Positions 35,614 through 44,587 of a stretch of DNA of 64,000 nt are shown here, piece by piece (the first letter of the stretch is position 1; every line of letters begins with the position of its first letter). The translations under genes and the position numbers were made by a program. The DNA comes from Psychrobacillus sp. FSL K6-2836 (GTDB lineage Bacteria; Bacillota; Bacilli; Bacillales_A; Planococcaceae), in contig NZ_JBBOOM010000001.1 of NCBI RefSeq assembly GCF_038003085.1, positions 1,922,001 through 1,986,000 on the forward strand, read 5' to 3'. A model generated the notes under the pieces. That model was given only the letters and a program-made list of their open reading frames with translations. It had not been told where the DNA came from and did not search any database.

Positions 35614-35661
35614 ATACTATATATTGTGTTTAGTTCATTTATATAATCTAACATATTGTGT
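35614..35661. promoter_or_regulatory. pair of NrdR boxes at the nrd promoter
   Basis: ATACTATATATTGTGT (35614-35629) matches 15 of 16 bases of the NrdR consensus acaCwAtATaTwGwgt; ATCTAACATATTGTGT (35646-35661) matches about 12. They start exactly 32 bp apart (three helical turns), the usual spacing. A TATAGT -10 candidate lies inside box 1. Confidence 0.85.
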
Positions 35662-35773
35662 TTATAGGAGCAATAGATAATATATTATTAAACAAGAAAT
35701 CTATAAAAAGTCCCATATGTATAAAAAATTCTTCACTCTTTCCAAATGACTAAAATAATATTATCTAACCTTT

Positions 35774-35805
35774 TTGTTCAACTAAAAGTTGCTTTAGTTG
35801 AACAA
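35774..35805. repeat. TTCAACTAA hairpin
   Basis: TTGTTCAACTAAA (35774-35786) and TTTAGTTGAACAA (35793-35805) form a perfect 13-bp stem with a 6-base loop. Weaker relatives appear near 46098, 49297 and 54605. Confidence 0.6.
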
Positions 35806-35856
35806 GAAAAAAGTATTTATTCCTTCTTCCAACAACACTAACGCCTAAACACAAAA

Positions 35857-35890
35857 ACGCCCAAAACCTTTATAAATTAGGGTTGGGCGT
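35857..35890 (-). terminator. terminator of the sigma/anti-sigma operon
   Basis: ACGCCCAA (35857-35864) pairs with TTGGGCGT (35883-35890), extended inward by CC/GG, with T-rich sequence following on the minus strand. Confidence 0.75.
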
Positions 35891-35937
35891 GTATACTACT
35901 TGCATACTTTTGTTAACGTAATTTTAATTAAAATATG

Positions 35938-37032
35938 TTACTTATTCAATGGCATATAGATTGGTTCAATAGTGTATGGTTCTTTAACCAGTTCAAGTAA
36001 AGTATCATTTTCTTTCTTTTTATATATATTAATAATTGGTGTAATGGTTAGAGATGTAGCTTTCTCATGGAAATTTGTAGTAGTTAATCTAGGATAACTA
36101 TGACGAGTTTTAGGGAAATCTGTACTATGGCCAATATCTCTATAGTGAATAGTGTTGTATTTATTTCCTAAGTTATCAAATACAGTGTATTCAATTTGTA
36201 CAACGCGTAGTTCTTCATCTTCCTCAGCTATTAAACGTATATCTACCCCTTCAGATAAGTAAAGTGTTGTAGATATAGGGGTTTCCGTCATTTTTGTAAC
36301 TAAGATCTCAATACTGTCCTCTTCAGTTATTATACTGCCACCTGTGAATTTTTGTGTTTCACTTTCAAGTGCATTTAATGAAAATTGAAACGACCAATCA
36401 CCTTGGAAGGTATTGTTAACATTATTTAAATCTATTATTGTGCCACCTTGCCAAGTAATATGAATCTTATCAGGTTTTGGTCCTTTAATTAACTCATAAA
36501 TATATACTACTGCATATTCTTTTTCGCTTATTTTTTCTATTATATAATTTTCAGCGTATCCACTATACTCATACTCGTTTTCAAATTCATCTGCAACTAA
36601 ATTTCCATCTAAAATTGGTCTAGCTCCTAAATCATGTTCACTTTTTATAGTATAAGCTATTGTAATATTTTCCCCATCGTATACAGCATCTGTTACCGTT
36701 ACATCTATCCCATTACTTTCTTCGGATATCCCAATTTCTGTTGAATAAGTATTATGTTTTTCAAACACATACTCCTCATCATTATTAAATAGTTCAAATA
36801 TATCTCCCATAATTGGAAGTTTTGCTGCAATGGTAGGAAATGCAAAACTAAAAGTAATACTTGAAGCAACTAAAAGAGCAGCTGCTACAGAAAAATTTCT
36901 TGAAATATATCTTTTCTTTTTATTTTTTATTAAATTCTTTTTAACCCTTTCTTTTTCGAGATCACTTACTTCCATCGGTTCGAGTTCCATCTCAATATTC
37001 AGGTGATTAAACTGCTTATATAATTTTTTCAA
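35938..37032 (-). CDS. DUF4179 anti-sigma factor-like membrane protein
   Basis: Protein of 364 residues: a charged cytoplasmic N-terminus, one membrane segment (FSVAAALLVASSITFSFAFP, about residues 47-66) and a large extracellular part with the DUF4179 pattern (PIMGDIFELF, GIDVTVTDAVYDGENITIAY). Such proteins are encoded with ECF-like sigma factors and hold them inactive. It starts with TTG overlapping the sigma gene's TGA stop, so the two are made together. The signal is unknown. Confidence 0.82.
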   Translation of the reverse strand: MKKLYKQFNHLNIEMELEPMEVSDLEKERVKKNLIKNKKKRYISRNFSVAAALLVASSITFSFAFPTIAAKLPIMGDIFELFNNDEEYVFEKHNTYSTEIGISEESNGIDVTVTDAVYDGENITIAYTIKSEHDLGARPILDGNLVADEFENEYEYSGYAENYIIEKISEKEYAVVYIYELIKGPKPDKIHITWQGGTIIDLNNVNNTFQGDWSFQFSLNALESETQKFTGGSIITEEDSIEILVTKMTETPISTTLYLSEGVDIRLIAEEDEELRVVQIEYTVFDNLGNKYNTIHYRDIGHSTDFPKTRHSYPRLTTTNFHEKATSLTITPIINIYKKKENDTLLELVKEPYTIEPIYMPLNK

Positions 37033-37583
37033 GTCAATATACCTCCCACACGAATTTGTTGTAATCTTTTTTTCCCACGATATATTCGATTATCAACAGA
37101 AGCCTTCGTTAAACCGAGGTGTTGAGAAATTTCTTCGTTGTTCATATTTAAAAAGAATTTCATAGTAAAAATATCACGGTCTAGTGGTTCTAATTGCGTC
37201 ATCATTTTTAATAAATCTTCTGTTGCTGACCTTATCAAAAATTCCTCTTCTGCTGAATTCACAGCATTATTGTTTTCATTAATCTCAGTTACTATGTCAG
37301 TTTTTGACAGTTTCCTTAGTTTATCAATAGCTTTAAACTTAGCTATGGTACAAATCCATCGTCTGAAGTCTTCCTTATTACCTTCAAATTGTCTGGAATT
37401 ATCAAAGACACCTAAAAATGTATCATTAATACATTCTTCTACTGACTGAGGATCGTTGGAGGATTGGAGGGAATTGTAGATAGTTGCTTTTACAATTCCG
37501 ATGTATTCCTCAATTACATATTCAAGTGCTTCTTCTCTCTTTTTTTTAAGATGTTTTATAAAATTTTCACTTGTAATTCTCAT
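37029..37583 (-). CDS. ECF-type sigma-70 family sigma factor
   Basis: Sigma factor of 184 residues. Region 2 is at residues about 25-95 (VEECINDTFLGVFDNSRQFE, then KEDFRRWICTIAKFKAIDKL) and region 4 at about 125-180 (LEPLDRDIFTMKFFLNMNNE, EISQHLGLTKASVDNRIYRG). The start at 37583 follows AGGAG; the frame extends 34 codons upstream without a ribosome site. It is paired with the DUF4179 protein. A 16-bp palindrome lies 21 bases upstream of the start. Confidence 0.85.
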   Translation of the reverse strand: MRITSENFIKHLKKKREEALEYVIEEYIGIVKATIYNSLQSSNDPQSVEECINDTFLGVFDNSRQFEGNKEDFRRWICTIAKFKAIDKLRKLSKTDIVTEINENNNAVNSAEEEFLIRSATEDLLKMMTQLEPLDRDIFTMKFFLNMNNEEISQHLGLTKASVDNRIYRGKKRLQQIRVGGILT

Positions 37584-37603
37584 ACAACCACTCCTACTTA
37601 AAT

Positions 37604-37619
37604 TGTAAAGGCCTTTACA
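37604..37619. promoter_or_regulatory. 16-bp palindrome upstream of the sigma gene
   Basis: TGTAAAGGCCTTTACA is a perfect dyad that would sit in the sigma-gene leader or promoter. No regulator can be assigned. Confidence 0.45.
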
Positions 37620-38070
37620 CTTAATACATCGTTTTAAATTGGATAAATTCTCACATTTGTCAAAATAATTATGAAATAAGAACAAAGCTGTTGAAAAAAT
37701 ATTGTTATTTTTATGTAGTTTATTTAATTTTTTATTTAGAATGAGATGATTCTAGTAATCAGCATTTCTAAAACTAGATTTAATCTAGTTCTTTTTAAAG
37801 TACATTGTTGTGTTAGCTTAAGCGTGTAACATTCACAATTGATTGTAAAAACATTCCTGTTATTCTAAAAAAAAAACCATCGAAATGATGGCCTAATAAT
37901 ATAACTAACCCGTTGTCTGAAAAAGTTGAATACTTTTCCAAAGTTCACCCTGCTTACGCTAGTTTAAGTGAACACTTTCACACCCTTTACTTTTAGCAAA
38001 TCCTTTCTGTTAAAGGGCACTCACGCTTTTTCTAATTTCTCCCTACACTTCATATAAAATTTTATTACTT
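37620..38070. other. AT-rich gap with one minus-strand hairpin
   Basis: CCATC/GATGG around 37870-37886 with an A-run on the plus strand could terminate minus-strand transcripts. No gene is seen. The stretch should contain the sigma operon promoter. Confidence 0.4.
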
Positions 38071-38074
38071 TAAA

Positions 38075-38103
38075 AAAAGCACTGCCAGCGGCAATGCTTT
38101 TTT
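38075..38103 (-). terminator. terminator of uppP
   Basis: GCACTGCC and GGCAATGC pair with one mismatch around a three-base loop, with A- and T-runs on the two sides. Confidence 0.75.
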
Positions 38104-38151
38104 CTATATTTATCGCTCCTCGGACACGGAGCACTTTATCAAATTCATTAT

Positions 38152-38979
38152 TTAAAGAAATACAATAACTGCTAGAATCACCGCTAAAATAATGCGATAA
38201 ATTGCAAATGGCATTAATTTAACGCGCGAGATTAATTTCAGGAAGAACTTAATAGAAATAAGGGCGAATACAAACGCACTAATAAATCCGACAACATAAA
38301 AACTTAAGTGGTTCATATCAATGTCTTCCCAGTTTTTAAGAACAGATATTAGACTTGCTCCAGCCATTATCGGCACAGCCATTATAAATGTAAAATCTGC
38401 TGCTGTTTTATGGCTCATTCCAAATAATACCCCGCCAGAAATGGTTGCTCCTGAACGAGAGAAGCCAGGCCATAAAGAAAGACATTGCACTAACCCTACC
38501 TTAAAAGCCTTTGAATATGTAATTTGGTCCAAGCTTACGATAGAAGGGTTTTTAGGTCCAAACTTATCTGCAACAATCATTAAAATAGAGCCCGCTACAA
38601 GACTAAATATTACTGTTTCTACTCCAAATAAATTTTTATCTATAAAGTCTTCTAATAAAACTCCTAATACTCCTGCTGGAATAATACCAACAATAACGTG
38701 CAGTAAATTGAACTGCTTACTCGACTCTTCTGTATCTATTTTGTATAACCCGACTAAACTAAATAATCGTTTCCACATAACCACTACTACAGCTAAAATT
38801 GATCCTAATTGGACTACAATTTTAAACGTATTAGCAGAATACTTCCCTAAAAACTCCTCCGTTTTCAACCACATATCATCGACAATAATCATATGTCCCG
38901 TGGATGACACCGGTGCAAACTCTGTCATCCCTTCAACAAATCCAAGTATAAGTGCTTTTAATAACTCTAAAATCTCCAT
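38152..38979 (-). CDS. uppP: undecaprenyl-diphosphatase (BacA family)
   Basis: Integral membrane phosphatase of 275 residues that recycles the cell-wall lipid carrier and gives bacitracin resistance. Signatures: LGFVEGMTEFAPVSSTGHMI near residue 15 (Glu-rich motif and SSTGH) and QCLSLWPGFSRSGATISGGV near residue 165. In this copy the usual EGLTEFLPISSTGH appears as EGMTEFAPVSSTGH, a common variant. AAGGAG lies before the ATG. Three genes transcribed in the same direction (phosphoesterase, dedA, uppP) form an envelope-related operon. Confidence 0.93.
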   Translation of the reverse strand: MEILELLKALILGFVEGMTEFAPVSSTGHMIIVDDMWLKTEEFLGKYSANTFKIVVQLGSILAVVVVMWKRLFSLVGLYKIDTEESSKQFNLLHVIVGIIPAGVLGVLLEDFIDKNLFGVETVIFSLVAGSILMIVADKFGPKNPSIVSLDQITYSKAFKVGLVQCLSLWPGFSRSGATISGGVLFGMSHKTAADFTFIMAVPIMAGASLISVLKNWEDIDMNHLSFYVVGFISAFVFALISIKFFLKLISRVKLMPFAIYRIILAVILAVIVFL

Positions 38980-38988
38980 ATAATCTCC

Positions 38989-39591
38989 TTAGTCACGTTT
39001 TTTAAAATACCAAAAAAGAAATGCAATACCACAAATAGCTATAAGTGCGTAAACAATGTTGGAGTATATATCCATATAGCCAACAATTTGATCCCAATTA
39101 TCCCCTACTGCTGCCCCTACCGAAACTAATACCGTATTCCATATTAATGTTCCAAGCGTGGTAAATAGAAGAAATAACCCAAAATTCATATTCGACATCC
39201 CGGCAGGAATCGAAATAAGACTTCTTACAAGTGGTATTAATCTTCCGAAAAATACTGCCCAGACTCCATATTTATCGAACCATGCGTCTGCTTTGTGAAT
39301 ATCCTTAATCGTTAATCGTAAGAACTTGCCGTACTTCCCTATAATTTTCTCCAAACGCTCTACGTCTAACAGTAAACCGATACCATATAAAATAGCAGCC
39401 CCAATCACAGAACCTGCTGTAGATGCTATGATAATTCCGAACTTCGTCATACTCGTAATCGTCGTCATATATCCTCCAAGTGTTAAAATCACTTCAGAAG
39501 GAATCGGCGGGAAAACATTCTCTGCCAAAATTAATAAAAATACTCCTAGATAACCAAACTGATTCATCCAGTCTGTAATCCATGCTTCCAT
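38989..39591 (-). CDS. DedA family membrane protein
   Basis: Membrane protein of 200 residues with the DedA/SNARE-associated pattern: GVFLLILAENVFPPIPSEVI at the N-terminus and FFGRLIPLVRSLISIPAGMS in the middle. DedA proteins are proposed flippases or transporters for lipid carriers such as undecaprenyl phosphate, which fits the neighbouring uppP. ATG overlaps the stop of the phosphoesterase gene (TAATG). Confidence 0.9.
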   Translation of the reverse strand: MEAWITDWMNQFGYLGVFLLILAENVFPPIPSEVILTLGGYMTTITSMTKFGIIIASTAGSVIGAAILYGIGLLLDVERLEKIIGKYGKFLRLTIKDIHKADAWFDKYGVWAVFFGRLIPLVRSLISIPAGMSNMNFGLFLLFTTLGTLIWNTVLVSVGAAVGDNWDQIVGYMDIYSNIVYALIAICGIAFLFWYFKKRD

Positions 39592-40679
39592 TATACTTCC
39601 CCATCCTCTAACTTAATGTTTACTGACCATAGCTCCGATTGACTACCTAATCGTATAGGAGGTCCCCAAAAACCAAATCCAGAAGATACAATTGCATGCA
39701 AACTTCCTTTTTGTCTATACCCATAATCTAATTCAAAAATCTTTCTTGTAAATAAATGATTTGGCCACATTTGTCCAAGATGCGTATGCCCAGACACATG
39801 AAAATCTACCTCTTCCTTCTCCGGAATCAATAAATTTGATGGTGTATGATCCATCACAAACCATGGTAAAGCTCTTTCTTCTGGAGCTAACTCGGATAAT
39901 TGCTTTCTGTTTTTATTCGTCAAGTCTTCACGACCTGTCAAATAGAACGAATCCGCCACTAAAATAGTTTCATCTAATAACATGCGGACATTCGATGCTT
40001 CCATCTCTTCTACTAATAGGGGAATCTTTTTTCCATAATACTCATGATTTCCAAGCACCCCATATATACCATACGTAGAATCTAGTTGTTTCATCACTTC
40101 GGACATGCCATTTTGAACAAACCAAATAGGATCATCGTCGACTAAATCGCCTGCTAATAATATTAAATCCGGTTTCTCTGCATTTGCTTTTTTCACAAAG
40201 CGAGTTAAATGTGCCCTATTGGATAATAAACCAAGATGGAAATCAGATGCAACCACTACTTTAATAGATTCTAGCTTGGAACCCTTTTTCGGCATTACAA
40301 TAGAAAGCTCTCGAACAACCGGTGTATATGCGTTATACGTACCAAATATTAATATAAAGATAAAAATCCCGAAAACTATCCAACCTATTAGATTTAAATG
40401 AGCCGGGAAAATCCATGTAAGAACGGTCGCTATTGGAAAAAGGATAGTCCCATACTGCATTATAATAATCCAGTAGGATCCTATTATACTAAAAAGCCGT
40501 AGCTTATGACTGACTCTTCCAATGATAAATCCAAAAGCGATTAGACTCCAAACGATGCCGAATATCCAATTATTTATAGGGAGGTATTGTTCTATCCAAG
40601 TGGCGACGCTCCAGCCAAAGTAAAATACAATTGCAGAATATAAGAGGATTGCTACTGCTACTCCAGCGATTCTTTTCAT
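39591..40679 (-). CDS. membrane-anchored metallophosphoesterase
   Basis: Protein of 362 residues: about four membrane segments in the first 120 residues, then a calcineurin-like phosphoesterase domain with metal ligands in VVASDFHLGLL, LLAGDLVDDD, GVLGNHEYYG, WFVMDHTPSN and VSGHTHLGQMWP. Related to the YkuE/YkoQ group. The natural substrate is unknown; a phospholipid or lipid-carrier diphosphate is plausible from the neighbours. First gene of the operon and divergent from the Lia operon. Confidence 0.88.
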   Translation of the reverse strand: MKRIAGVAVAILLYSAIVFYFGWSVATWIEQYLPINNWIFGIVWSLIAFGFIIGRVSHKLRLFSIIGSYWIIIMQYGTILFPIATVLTWIFPAHLNLIGWIVFGIFIFILIFGTYNAYTPVVRELSIVMPKKGSKLESIKVVVASDFHLGLLSNRAHLTRFVKKANAEKPDLILLAGDLVDDDPIWFVQNGMSEVMKQLDSTYGIYGVLGNHEYYGKKIPLLVEEMEASNVRMLLDETILVADSFYLTGREDLTNKNRKQLSELAPEERALPWFVMDHTPSNLLIPEKEEVDFHVSGHTHLGQMWPNHLFTRKIFELDYGYRQKGSLHAIVSSGFGFWGPPIRLGSQSELWSVNIKLEDGEV

Positions 40680-40774
40680 GTGTCATTTCTCCAATGTATG
40701 TATTTTTAACTCAACAAAGAATCAGGTACTAAACTGATTCCTAACCACTTTTTCATAAGTATAGCAGAAATTGT

Positions 40775-40789
40775 CTTAGTACTCCTAAG
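40775..40789. promoter_or_regulatory. candidate LiaR operator
   Basis: CTTAG-TACTC-CTAAG is an imperfect dyad about 95 bp before the liaI-like start, where a LiaR box would be expected. I cannot confirm it against a consensus. Confidence 0.35.
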
Positions 40790-40883
40790 TCTCTAGACCG
40801 ATAGGAAAATCGATTCTAAGCCCGTTTGGATTCGTTTCTAGAATTGATAAGCTTGTAATACAAACGAGAGGAGGAACAAATAT

Positions 40884-41237
40884 ATGAAAAAATTTGGTTT
40901 ATTAACACTAGGAATTATCGCAGGGATTGTAGCACTAGCTAACTTAGGTTCACTTTTAGCTCTTGGAGTTTCCGCTGCAGTTGTCTTTGCGGGGGTACAT
41001 TTTTACTTGAAGAGTGATTCAACCTTCTTGAAAATCTTTTGGGCAAGCGTGGGAATCGTTGGTTTAATCACTGCAGTTGTAAACGTACCTGCATTCTTCG
41101 CTATCTTAGCAATTCTAGCAGTTTGGTATGTAGTGAAAAAATGGAACAACGAAACACTAAGCTTTTCATCACCAATCGTTAAAACAGACGACCCATTTGT
41201 AAACTTTGAAAAACAATGGAATGAGCTTTCAAAATAA
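40884..41237 (+). CDS. liaI: LiaI-like small membrane protein
   Basis: Protein of 117 residues with two to three membrane segments (FGLLTLGIIAGIVALANLGS, ALGVSAAVVFAGVHFYL, FFAILAILAVWYVVKKW) and a polar tail. In Bacillus, LiaI anchors the phage-shock protein LiaH at the membrane during envelope stress. Assignment rests on size, topology and its place directly before the PspA-like gene and the liaFSR genes. AGGAGG before the ATG. Confidence 0.78.
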   Translation: MKKFGLLTLGIIAGIVALANLGSLLALGVSAAVVFAGVHFYLKSDSTFLKIFWASVGIVGLITAVVNVPAFFAILAILAVWYVVKKWNNETLSFSSPIVKTDDPFVNFEKQWNELSK

Positions 41238-41250
41238 GGAGGAAACTAAC

Positions 41251-41889
41251 ATGACATCATTATTAAACAGATTAAAATATTCAATAGAAGCAGACTTACA
41301 CAAGTTATTTGATAAAAAAGAAGAAAAAAACCCGATTGCAATGCTAAACCAATACATTCGGGAGGCAGAAAAACAAACTGAACAAACTGGTAAATGGTTA
41401 GAACGCCAAGGAAACCTAAAACAAGAACTGGAAAAAGAACTAACTGAAACGATGCAAATGGTTGAAAAACGTAAAAATCAAGTAGAGCTAGCAACTGCAA
41501 GCGGCGAGGAAGACCTAGCAGCATTTGCTCTAGCGGAAGTAAACGCGTACGAGGAACGTGCTACCGTATTACAAAACAGTATTCACCAAACAACGGAAGA
41601 ACTTTTCGGATTAGAACGTAAATACGAAGAGATGAAACATAAGATCAAAGACATGAAAGTTCGCCAATTACAATTGATGGGAAAAGAGAATGTAACTCGT
41701 GCTCACCATCAAATGGATCGTATTTTACAGCCTGAACAAAAAGAAAAGAATTTCGGCACATTCGAAGACATGGAACAATACATCGAACGTCTTGGAACAA
41801 AGATTGAAAAAGAGCATGAAATCACTTCAATGGAACAACGTTTAGAAATGTTAGAAAAAAACGCACAAAAGAAAGAAGAAATTGTGTAA
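41251..41889 (+). CDS. liaH: PspA/IM30 family protein, LiaH-like
   Basis: Phage-shock protein of 212 residues, almost entirely coiled coil (LNRLKYSIEADLHKLFDKKE, PIAMLNQYIREAEKQTEQTG). PspA-type proteins assemble on damaged membranes and limit proton leakage. The start at 41251 has AAGGAGG upstream; the frame's earlier ATGs lie in the liaI end. The gene follows liaI by 13 bases, and both are probably induced strongly by cell-wall antibiotics through LiaR. Confidence 0.9.
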   Translation: MTSLLNRLKYSIEADLHKLFDKKEEKNPIAMLNQYIREAEKQTEQTGKWLERQGNLKQELEKELTETMQMVEKRKNQVELATASGEEDLAAFALAEVNAYEERATVLQNSIHQTTEELFGLERKYEEMKHKIKDMKVRQLQLMGKENVTRAHHQMDRILQPEQKEKNFGTFEDMEQYIERLGTKIEKEHEITSMEQRLEMLEKNAQKKEEIV

Positions 41890-41974
41890 ACTAGAATTAG
41901 CAGGTATTAAGTAGAGGAGAAGGCACTCGCCTTCTCCTTACTAATCCTTATGCGAAGAAGGAGGAATACTCATT

Positions 41975-42676
41975 ATGAAAGAAAACCAAACAAACAAGCT
42001 TGCTTTTATACTCATTTGTTTTGTTTTCCTTATGTTCATAGAGGCTACGATTTTTGGAAACGGCAGTATTGTATTAGTTCTTCTTGGCATCGGGATGATG
42101 TATTTTAGCATGCGAAAACGTACCCGATTTTTATTTTGGACCGGATTTACTCTTTTAATCATAGCGGTTTTTTCTATGTGGAGCTTGAGACTTCTACTAC
42201 TCGCTATTATGGGGTACATCCTGTATAAATTATGGAAAAATGAACCTATTCAAAAAGTAGTTCGCCCATTTGACACCGTATATAAAGAAACTCCGAATAG
42301 TATTATTCAAAATAAGTTATTTTCTTCCCAAACGACACCTTTTAATGCATATGAGTGGCAGGATGTCCACGTCCAAAGCTTTTATGGAGAACAAGTAATT
42401 GATGTAACACAAACGGTATTGCCAAAGGGGACGTCCTTCGTTTCCATTCGCCAGTCCCTTGGGAAAGTGACCATCTATGTACCATACGAAATTCCGGTAA
42501 GACTACATTATGCAACTATTATTGGAGAGGCGAATATATTTGGTCGAGGTGTACAGCGATTATGGAACCAATCTGTCCTAGTGAAAGATGGTTATTTAGA
42601 GGACGTCACTTACGCTTCCGAGTTAGTTATTACCGTATCTACATGGATTGGGGATATTGAGGTGATCCGTAAATGA
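41975..42676 (+). CDS. liaF: LiaF-like membrane regulator
   Basis: Protein of 233 residues: four short membrane segments in the first 90 residues, then a cytoplasmic beta-rich DUF2154/LiaF domain (VHVQSFYGEQVIDVTQTVLP, SIRQSLGKVTIYVPYEIPVR, YASELVITVSTWIGDIEVIR). LiaF keeps the LiaS kinase in its phosphatase state without stress. GGAGGAA before ATG; overlaps liaS by ATGA. Confidence 0.9.
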   Translation: MKENQTNKLAFILICFVFLMFIEATIFGNGSIVLVLLGIGMMYFSMRKRTRFLFWTGFTLLIIAVFSMWSLRLLLLAIMGYILYKLWKNEPIQKVVRPFDTVYKETPNSIIQNKLFSSQTTPFNAYEWQDVHVQSFYGEQVIDVTQTVLPKGTSFVSIRQSLGKVTIYVPYEIPVRLHYATIIGEANIFGRGVQRLWNQSVLVKDGYLEDVTYASELVITVSTWIGDIEVIRK

Positions 42677-43761
42677 AGATTGTTTTTGGTCAAGGTCTCT
42701 CTATTTTCATCATTTTGCTGGCACTGGCAACACTTTTACTTTATGCACTATGGGGATGGCCAAATGAAGATGCTTGGTGGTCCTTACTAGAAATAAAATA
42801 TGCTGAGGTTCCTTTCGGAGCTTGGATTATTATCATCTTGGCAATTATGAGTTTTAGTTTTTCAATGAACACGCTACAAAAGATTAGAGATCAAGAAAAG
42901 AAGATTGATACTAGCCTCCGTCCTCTACTTGAAGCAGAAACATTCGTACCAGCGAAGAAAAAGTATTCCTATTCAAAGCGATTACACGTTACAACAACTC
43001 AATTAGAGCAACTTATCATGACACAGCGTAAAACATTACAGCGTATTACGAATGAAAAAGCGGAGGCACAAGATAAGCTTATCCAGGAGCGAATCATACA
43101 GGAAAGACAGCGACTAGCTAGAGAGCTACATGATTCCGTATCTCAGCAATTGTTTGCTGCATCTATGCTATTATCCACTATGGTAGAAATTGAAGAAGCA
43201 CAGCATGAAAAAGCCCCAAAAACATTGCTTCAAACCGAAAAAATTGTACAGCAGGCTCAATTAGAAATGCGCGCATTATTACTGCATCTTCGTCCAGCAG
43301 CCCTTCATGATAAAACGCTAAAGGAAGGTTTAGAAGAGTTGCTTATGGAATTACAGGAAAAGGTATTTTTCACGATTCGTTATCGCTTAGAAGATGTTCC
43401 TTTGTCTAAAGGTGCCGAAGATCATTTATTCCGAATTGCACAGGAAACGTTATCCAATACACTGCGACACGCAAATGCTACTGAAGTGGATATATTATTC
43501 GTGGAACGAGATAATCTTGCTATTTTCCGCGTTCAAGATAACGGCGTTGGATTTGAACAGGTTGACTCTAAAAACGGCTCTTACGGTTTGCAGAGTGTAC
43601 AGGAACGAGCAGTGGAAATCGGTGCAATATGTAAAATTGTTTCCGTTCCTTCTCAAGGTACAATTGTAGAAGTAAAACTACCGATTGAAAAAAAAGAAAT
43701 GGAAATAATCCAGTTTGAGAAAGGAGAGCGAGAAAATGATTCGAATATTACTAGCGGATGA
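42673..43761 (+). CDS. liaS: LiaS-like histidine kinase
   Basis: NarL-type kinase of 362 residues: two N-terminal membrane segments (SIFIILLALATLLLYALWGW and AWIIIILAIMSFSFSMNTL), a coiled-coil linker, the HisKA_3 motif RQRLARELHDSVSQQLFAAS (phosphorylated His near 155) and a HATPase domain (IAQETLSNTLRHANATEVDI, VQDNGVGF). Senses envelope stress together with LiaF and phosphorylates LiaR. The gene's 3' end overlaps liaR by 26 bases. Confidence 0.92.
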   Translation: MKIVFGQGLSIFIILLALATLLLYALWGWPNEDAWWSLLEIKYAEVPFGAWIIIILAIMSFSFSMNTLQKIRDQEKKIDTSLRPLLEAETFVPAKKKYSYSKRLHVTTTQLEQLIMTQRKTLQRITNEKAEAQDKLIQERIIQERQRLARELHDSVSQQLFAASMLLSTMVEIEEAQHEKAPKTLLQTEKIVQQAQLEMRALLLHLRPAALHDKTLKEGLEELLMELQEKVFFTIRYRLEDVPLSKGAEDHLFRIAQETLSNTLRHANATEVDILFVERDNLAIFRVQDNGVGFEQVDSKNGSYGLQSVQERAVEIGAICKIVSVPSQGTIVEVKLPIEKKEMEIIQFEKGERENDSNITSG

Positions 43762-44377
43762 CCATGAAATGGTGCGTATAGGCGTTTCCGCATACTTGCA
43801 GGCGCAGCCAGATATGGAAGTAGTTGCAGAGGCGATTAATGGAAAAGAAGCGGTGAAAATGGCACTTGAGCATAAACCGGATATTATTTTAATGGATATG
43901 GTTATGCCCATTATGAATGGTGCAGAGGCTACACGAGAAATTGTCGGGCAATGGCCAGAAGCAAAAGTAATGATTGTCACGAGCTTTATCGATGATGACA
44001 AAGTATACCCAGCACTTGAAGCTGGTGCTATCAGTTATTTGTTGAAGACGTCGAAAGCCTCTCATATTGCAGACTCTATCCGCAAAACATTAAATGGAGA
44101 TGCTGTATTAGAGCCTGAAGTAACCAATAAAATGATGAAGCGTATGCGTCAAGGCTCGGACCACGCTCTCCATGAAGATTTAACGGACCGAGAGCACGAA
44201 GTACTATTACTCATGGCAGAAGGCAAAACAAATCAAGACATCGCAAACACTCTCTTTATAGCATTGAAAACAGCTAAAACACATGTCAGCAATATTTTAT
44301 CGAAGCTAGAGGTAAGTGACCGAACTCAAGCGGTGATATATGCATTTGAACATAAATTAGTTCCCACAAAAAAATAA
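43736..44377 (+). CDS. liaR: LiaR-like response regulator
   Basis: NarL/FixJ-family regulator of 213 residues: receiver domain MIRILLADDHEMVRIGVSAY with the phosphoacceptor in DIILMDMVMPIMNGAEATRE, and a LuxR-type helix-turn-helix (TDREHEVLLLMAEGKTNQDI, ALKTAKTHVSNILSKLEVSD). Starts at 43736 behind AAGGAG inside the end of liaS. Should activate its own operon from a site before liaI. Confidence 0.94.
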   Translation: MIRILLADDHEMVRIGVSAYLQAQPDMEVVAEAINGKEAVKMALEHKPDIILMDMVMPIMNGAEATREIVGQWPEAKVMIVTSFIDDDKVYPALEAGAISYLLKTSKASHIADSIRKTLNGDAVLEPEVTNKMMKRMRQGSDHALHEDLTDREHEVLLLMAEGKTNQDIANTLFIALKTAKTHVSNILSKLEVSDRTQAVIYAFEHKLVPTKK

Positions 44378-44406
44378 CTTATTCGTTCCCACCATCATAT
44401 GCTAAT

Positions 44407-44527
44407 AAGAAAAGCGCAAGCGCCTATGTCAGCCCTGAAAAGCGCTGGAAGGATTTTACGTAAAGGCGCGTTTTGCCTTTGCTAAAATCCTGAAGAGACT
44501 CGAGGGGCTATGCGCTGGAGCTGGACA
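44407..44527 (+). repeat. REP-like element (family C)
   Basis: AAAGCGCAAGCGCC at the left and GCGCTGGAGCTGGACAG at the right with inverted segments between them. It resembles the GCGCAAGCGCC...GGAGCTGGACA repeats I know from Bacillales intergenic regions. Single copy here; no coding frame. Confidence 0.6.
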
Positions 44528-44587
44528 GATAATGAGTAAAAAGTATACACTATCTTGTCTAAGAAAAAGATAGCATAAAGGATGTTA

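Noticed and set aside
38321-38983. 220-codon plus-strand frame opposite uppP
   Set aside because: Shadow of a well-conserved membrane protein gene; no ribosome site.
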